Assembly: GCA_032358255.1 (NCBI GenBank)
Contig: JAULBX010019965.1
Coordinates: 186,001 to 250,000 of the forward strand
Length of the DNA: 64,000 bases
DNA from: Heterotrichella gracilis
Taxonomy: Eukaryota; Sar; Xanthophyceae; Tribonematales; Xanthonemataceae
Direction: 5' to 3'
Below the pieces are notes generated by a model, which was given only the letters and a program-made list of their open reading frames with translations, did not search any database and was not told the DNA's origin. Position numbers and translations under genes: made by a program. This document shows, in pieces, positions 60,701 through 64,000 of this stretch; the first letter of the stretch is position 1, and each line of letters opens with the position of its first letter.

Positions 60701-63700
60701 GGTGATCACCATCCACTCGCAGTACCGCCTCGAGAACAGCACCACAGTGCCGCTGCACTTCCTCATGCACAGCTTCAGCGCGCAGGCAGCGACACAGGGG
60801 GGACAGGGGGGCGGGGGGCAAGGGGAGCGCACACACCCTGCCCTGCTGCAGGTGCCGGCCTCCCGCCCGCTGCCACCTGGCGAGAGCTGCTTCCTGCCAA
60901 CCTCGGCGCAGTGGTGGGTGCAAGTTGGCGGCTCGAATTGCGCCTGCGTTTGTAGAGCCTGCGAGCGTGTGCCGCGTTGTTCAGTGTTTTTTTCCCTTGC
61001 CCTCCTGTTGTCTGCTTGCCCTGTGGCAATGGCGCCAACATTGGGGCTCCCCTCCCATCCCGCAGGCCAAGGTTACGATCTTGCAACACCTAAAACCCTA
61101 CCTAGTGGTCTCTCCTGTAGGACCACCATGGTAGGTTGCGCAAGGTCGATCTCATGCAAAACACTAAAACCCTAATGTGTGGTTCTCCTTCCGTCACACA
61201 GGGGTGGCGTGATGTACCTGCACCCGCAGGGCTACCAGGTTGAACGCAAAGTCAGACGATACTTAAAAACCCTAAATGTGTGGTTTCTCAACTTCTTGCA
61301 GGGGTGGCGTGATGTACCTGCATCCCCAGGGCTACCAGGTTGGGCGCAAGGACAAGATCGACATGACACCTGGCGGGCTGAGGGAGCAGCAGGGTGTGTA
61401 CACGTGCCCCCCCCTGCACCCCACCCACCCGCCCTTCCACTGCTGCCTCAAGCTGGCAGAGGTGGCAGTACGGGTAGGTGGCCAGCTTAGGGTTTAGGGT
61501 TTAGGTTTTAGGGTGTACTTACGGAGGTGACGGTGCAGGTAGGTGGCCGGAAGGACGGGGGAAGGGTGGGAGGGCAAGGAGGGGATAGCTGTATACAAGT
61601 ACAATCCTATAAGTACATGAGAGTCGTCATAGAGGTGGCGCTGTTACTTGGAGACTGCAAAAGGGTGCTGTGCAGCTTCTTGTGTGTGATTTACATGTGG
61701 ATTGACCTCAAATTATTTGTTCCTTACTTGCAGGCTTCTACCGTGAAAGGAGCACCTTGCTCCTCCGCCCCTCATGCGAGGGCAGACCTTTCGCCAAAAT
61801 ATATCAACTTCCTTCTCCCCTCTTCCTCGCAGGTGTTGAACCAGGGGGTGATGCAGGTGGTGCCGGAGCACGTTCTCAGCTTCCACCCCCCCCTCACCCT
61901 CCACAACACCCTCCCCTTTGACCTCACCATCGAGCTGTCTGACGCCACCGCCAGCCAGGTGCACCACCTGGCCGTGGGTGCAAGCCTGGAGGTGTACCAG
62001 TTTGACATGGGCCACAAGGTCAAGATGAGCGTGCACCTGCAGGTGAGGGGCTGTGCAAAGTGCGGGTTCAGGGTTGTGATAAGGGGTTAAAGAAGCGCAT
62101 GGCGGGTCCAAGTTAAGCCTTGGCTCTATGACTGGGGTGAGGCATACCCAGACATGCTAACCTGGCTTCTCAGCTGGAAAGCAAATACTTACTTACTTAT
62201 GGCGGGTCGGGCATGGGGCATGAGGTCCAGAGTAGAGGGACATGGGCAGGCAAGGGTTTAGGGTTTGGGCATGGGCAAGGACAAGATGACATGCGCCTGT
62301 GGGGTGGGTTGAGGTTTGGGATGAGCGAGGGGGCCCAAGATCCTTAGGCTGGGGGTGTCCTGAGAGGCACAGGGTTGTGAGTAACGCCATTGTGTACCCA
62401 ATACTAGGTTGCTTAACCCTAAAACATAACCCTTATCCACCATTGGGCTGCTTAGGACCGTGCAGTCCAACACGGCAAGTGTGGGGAAGGGAGGTACACC
62501 TGCTTTCGCCACACCTGCTTGGCGCTCTGCTCCTTCTCATTATCTTTCAGCTCGTGTATGGCTGTCTTCTCCCCTCGGCGGCACCGGCGCTCCCCTGCTG
62601 GGTGCAGGCGTCGCCAGAGGGGAAAGCAGGCATGCAGGAGTTGGAGGTTAGGATGGCGGAGTTAGGCGCCAAACAGGTGTGACGCAGGCAGGCGCTCCCC
62701 TTTCCCGCGCTTGCTGGCTCGCAGCCAGTTATGGGTGGCGCCGCCCTCGTTAGTAAGGATCTTGAGGCTGTGAATTTTCAGACTGTCAGCAGGCCTGTAA
62801 GTGTTGGGTGACGCAAGCTGTGCGAGGGCTGCCCTTTTCCACTCCAATCCCTCACTCCACCCGGCCTCAATTCTCCTTATCCAGAGGAGTTACGGTCCAT
62901 GTGCGCTGTGACCATCCATTACCCAATCCCCATCTCAATCCCCACATCCCTGACCCCATCCCCGCAGGAGTTCCGGTCCGTGCGCGCTGTAACCATCCAC
63001 TTCCCCATCCCCTCCCAAATTCCCACTTGAATCCCCACATCCCTGACCCCATCCCCGCAGGAGTTTCGGTCCGTGCGCGCCGTGACCATCCACTACCCCC
63101 CCTCCCACCTGCTGTCGGATGCAGCCCGCAGCTCTCCCTTTGCTGACATACCAGGGCTGCGCCTGTCCAAGGACTTGCTCATGGTGGATTCGAATGTCAC
63201 GTCGACGCTGGGGGCGCCGAAGATTCTACTGCGCCTGGAGAACGTGGTGCGTGGGGGGGTCAGGGTGGAGTGGTGGAAGGAGGGTTTGGGTGTGTGTGTT
63301 CAAGCCTGGCGCATGGTTGAGAGTGGTTGGGCAGATGATGGGGAGCTGGGCCTGCGCATGCCTAAGGATCTGCTCATGGTGGAATCAAGTGTGGCCTCAT
63401 CATTGGGGGCACCAATTGGCTTTTAAACCTACCTGCAGGTCAATGGACCCCAGCCTATTACTCGAACCCTAAAACTAAAACCCTTTGTGCAGGACAATGG
63501 TTCCCGGCCTATGCCGTAAATCCTTAAACCCTAAACCTCCGTTGTGCAGGTTGACGGCCCCAGCCGCGCGCGCAGCGTGGTCATCTACTGCCCCTACTGG
63601 ATCATCAACAAGACCAACGTGGCGCTGAGGTTCAGGGAGAACATGCCGCACGCATCCATACCAACAACCACGCTGCCAGGTACGCGTGGGTGGGGTGGCG

Positions 63701-64000
63701 GTGGTGCTTGGGGGTAAGGGGCATAATATACATGAGGGCGTGAAGGGGAGAGGAAATGGGTCCAGATCCTTGCTGGGACCTACCACTGCAAACCGTTGTT
63801 ACCACAGCAATTGCCCAGGACCATTACGGCACATTTCCTGGCAAATTGCACCCCGTGCCACCCTGGGAAATTACACCCCACCCACTTCTTCCACACCCAC
63901 CCACCCACCCCTCCCTGCAGGCGCCGGCAGCGTTGCCCAGCCGCTCCTCTTCAGCAGCCGGGGGTCCATCAAGATGTGCGTGCACCCATCCTACTGGTCC
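42702..64000 (+). CDS. VPS13: VPS13-family bridge-like lipid transfer protein (continues past the window)
   Basis: About 43 exons join in phase from ATG 42702 to the window end, about 2,790 residues so far. First exons: 42702-42832, 42918-43015, 43163-43240, 43370-43482, 43787-43904, 44437-44562, 44765-44990, 45318-45558, 45919-46091. Largest: 52886-53385. Last: 63061-63246, 63550-63679, 63921 onward. The chorein-like start reads LQYSLLKGTLTARKVRFKPE then LDLPFSC. The VPS13 signature around 45900 is YRKLRP..WWHHAC..RHELRQAYERLY. Near the end VVIYCPYWIINKTNVALRF marks the SHR-BD / VPS13 adaptor-binding region. These proteins form a long hydrophobic groove that moves phospholipids between membranes at contact sites. 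Unlike classical VPS13, a hydrophobic helix (about residues 17-39) precedes the chorein part. Confidence 0.87.
43586..43611 (+). repeat. Interstitial telomere-like tract in a VPS13 intron
   Basis: Three consecutive TTTAGGG units, followed by a diverged region with further GTTTAG motifs to about 43740. Confidence 0.85.
47051..47165 (+). repeat. Decayed 115-bp copy of the end of VPS13 exon 11
   Basis: Copies 46848-46962 (exon end, donor and intron start) with roughly 88% identity by eye. Between them is a degenerate GGTTTAGGATTTGGGATTCA tract, and TTTAGGG units follow at 47200-47235. The copy stays open in the exon frame and keeps a GT donor, but the retained upstream AG context is weak. Confidence 0.9.
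48249..48269 (+). repeat. Decayed copy of the start of VPS13 exon 14
   Basis: GCAGCTTGAGGTTGGCGATG repeats the acceptor and exon start at 48326-48346 with one change, then diverges at once. Confidence 0.75.
48543..49600 (+). repeat. Large intron with telomere-like tract and TATGG minisatellite
   Basis: At 48982-49051 lie about eight TTTAGGG or TTTTAGGG units. On both sides are repeats of a 50-60 base unit with GGTATGGTG, GCAGTATGG, GTGCCTT and a C-run (about 48770-48810, 49080-49160, 49175-49230). This is the longest intron seen in the gene's first half. Confidence 0.75.
55014..55347 (+). mobile_element. tRNA-derived SINE, full-length-like copy in a VPS13 intron
   Basis: A 334-base insertion is flanked by a perfect 13-bp target-site duplication (TATATGGCTGACT at 55001-55013 and 55348-55360). 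It starts with nearly three 18-19 base units (CCAACGGTCGACCCCCCT), then a tRNA-like head with an A-box-like TGGCTCAGCACCTGAG and a B box GGTTCGAATCC at 55127-55137. The body ends in a TACT / ACTT microsatellite tail. No coding capacity, so it must have moved with help from a LINE. Confidence 0.85.
58304..58449 (+). repeat. Two decayed copies of the VPS13 exon 33 start
   Basis: The real acceptor and exon start at 58440-58495 (TTGATGCTAGGTTGCCACCC then GAGAGCATCGCCCTGTGCC) are echoed at 58357-58412 and in part at 58304-58330. Each copy is followed by AACCC(C)TCAACCCTA. Confidence 0.85.
59283..59343 (+). repeat. Decayed copy of the VPS13 exon 34 end
   Basis: CGGTCGCTGCTGCTGTCCTT and GTGGAGAGGC then ATGGTCATGTCGTC..CAGGTAGGGG resemble the exon end at 59101-59166, with a short deletion. 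Confidence 0.75.
59801..59877 (+). repeat. Telomere-motif join plus decayed copy of the VPS13 exon 35 end
   Basis: After the true donor at 59793 comes CTCAACCCTAAACCCTAAG, then at once a copy (59820-59877) of the exon segment 59736-59792, AGCTCCATGTTGGGCC through GCAGGCGCAGG. The telomere motif occupies exactly the junction between the two copies. Confidence 0.9.
60468..60640 (+). repeat. Two decayed copies of the VPS13 exon 37 start
   Basis: GGTGATAACCATCCACTCCC at about 60470 and ATCGCCATCCACTCCCACTA at about 60592 mirror the true exon start at 60702 (GTGATCACCATCCACTCGCA). The second copy extends through GAGAACAGCACCACG. Confidence 0.85.
61161..61252 (+). repeat. Decayed copy of the VPS13 exon 38 acceptor and start
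   Basis: The unit starts AACCCTAATGTGTGGTT, holds CACACAG and reads GGGGTGGCGTGATGTACCTG onward. The real unit is 61261-61352, starting AACCCTAAATGTGTGGTT. The exon-like part of the first copy is open in the same frame, so it could be an alternative exon. Confidence 0.88.
61484..61515 (+). repeat. Interstitial telomere-like tract in a VPS13 intron
   Basis: Four TTTAGGG or TTTTAGGG units eleven bases after the donor of exon 38. Confidence 0.85.
62109..62198 (+). mobile_element. 5'-truncated SINE copy of the same family
   Basis: Matches the last 90 bases of the element at 55014-55347 with about four differences, including GCATACCCAGACATGCTAAC and the ACTT tail. It is flanked by a perfect 10-bp target-site duplication (ATGGCGGGTC at 62099-62108 and 62199-62208). 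Loss of the 5' end fits LINE-type reverse transcription. Confidence 0.88.
62881..63060 (+). repeat. Two decayed copies of the VPS13 exon 41 acceptor and start
   Basis: GAGTTACGGTCCATGTGCGC (62885) and GAGTTCCGGTCCGTGCGCGC (62968) precede the true start GAGTTTCGGTCCGTGCGCGC (63061). Each is followed by GTAACCATCCA or a close match, and the second and third by the same CCACATCCCTGACCCCATCC spacer. Unit length is about 90 bases; the second copy is more like the real exon than the first. Confidence 0.9.
63344..63420 (+). repeat. Decayed copy of the VPS13 exon 41 end
   Basis: CCTAAGGATCTGCTCATGGT and GGGGGCACCAA match the exon at 63160-63222 (AAGGACTTGCTCATGGTGGA, GGGGGCGCCGAA). Confidence 0.85.
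63434..63549 (+). repeat. Two decayed copies of the VPS13 exon 42 acceptor and start
   Basis: GCAGGTCAATGGACCCCAGC (63436) and GCAGGACAATGGTTCCCGGC (63490) precede the true GCAGGTTGACGGCCCCAGCC (63546). CCCTAAAACTAAAACCC and TTAAACCCTAAACC separate the copies. Confidence 0.9.

Overview
The window looks like nuclear DNA of a green alga, probably chlorophycean. Genes are packed on both strands and are very intron-rich. Nearly all introns are GT-AG, and the proteins read best against plant and green-algal families. Short plant-type telomere motifs (TTTAGGG / CCCTAAA) are scattered through introns and intergenic DNA. I saw no bacterial operons, CRISPR array, rRNA, intact tRNA or virus-like element. 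Exon models were built by hand from reading frame, splice sites and phase, so boundaries may be off by a base or two.

Layout, left to right: the 3' part of an EF-hand MscS-like mechanosensitive channel (+, 408-4529); complex I subunit NDUFS5 (+, 5635-6546); a TMEM50-family membrane protein (-, 7195-8027); a double universal-stress-protein gene (+, 8988-11985); an SGPP-like HAD sugar phosphatase (+, 13534-15294); a MORN-repeat protein (-, 15534-17565); an 85-residue protein with a basic tail (-, 18382-19271); a pentatricopeptide-repeat protein (+, 19720-24324); a guanylate kinase fused to a short-chain dehydrogenase (-, 25390-28295); a membrane-anchored M43 (pappalysin-like) peptidase homologue with altered zinc site and F5/8-type lectin domains (-, 29477-35989); an unrecognised 238-residue protein with a duplicated exon (+, 37059-38161); an F-box/LRR-like gene with one in-frame stop (+, 39392-41492); and a VPS13-type bridge-like lipid-transfer protein that fills the last 21 kb and runs off the window (+, 42702-64000).

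The neighbours do not form one pathway; this is ordinary eukaryotic gene packing. The most striking feature is genomic. At least fifteen short tandem duplications span exon-intron junctions, each leaving one working copy and one or two decayed copies in the intron or 3' flank. In several the join between copies is a CCCTAAA / TTTAGGG tract. This looks like a recurrent local duplication or repair process that leaves telomere-motif scars and fossil exons. Other points of interest are the kinase-dehydrogenase fusion, the altered metallopeptidase motif, a SINE family seen as two copies with target-site duplications, a long hairpin with a 21-nt perfect block, and two neighbouring introns that resemble each other more than the exon copies beside them.
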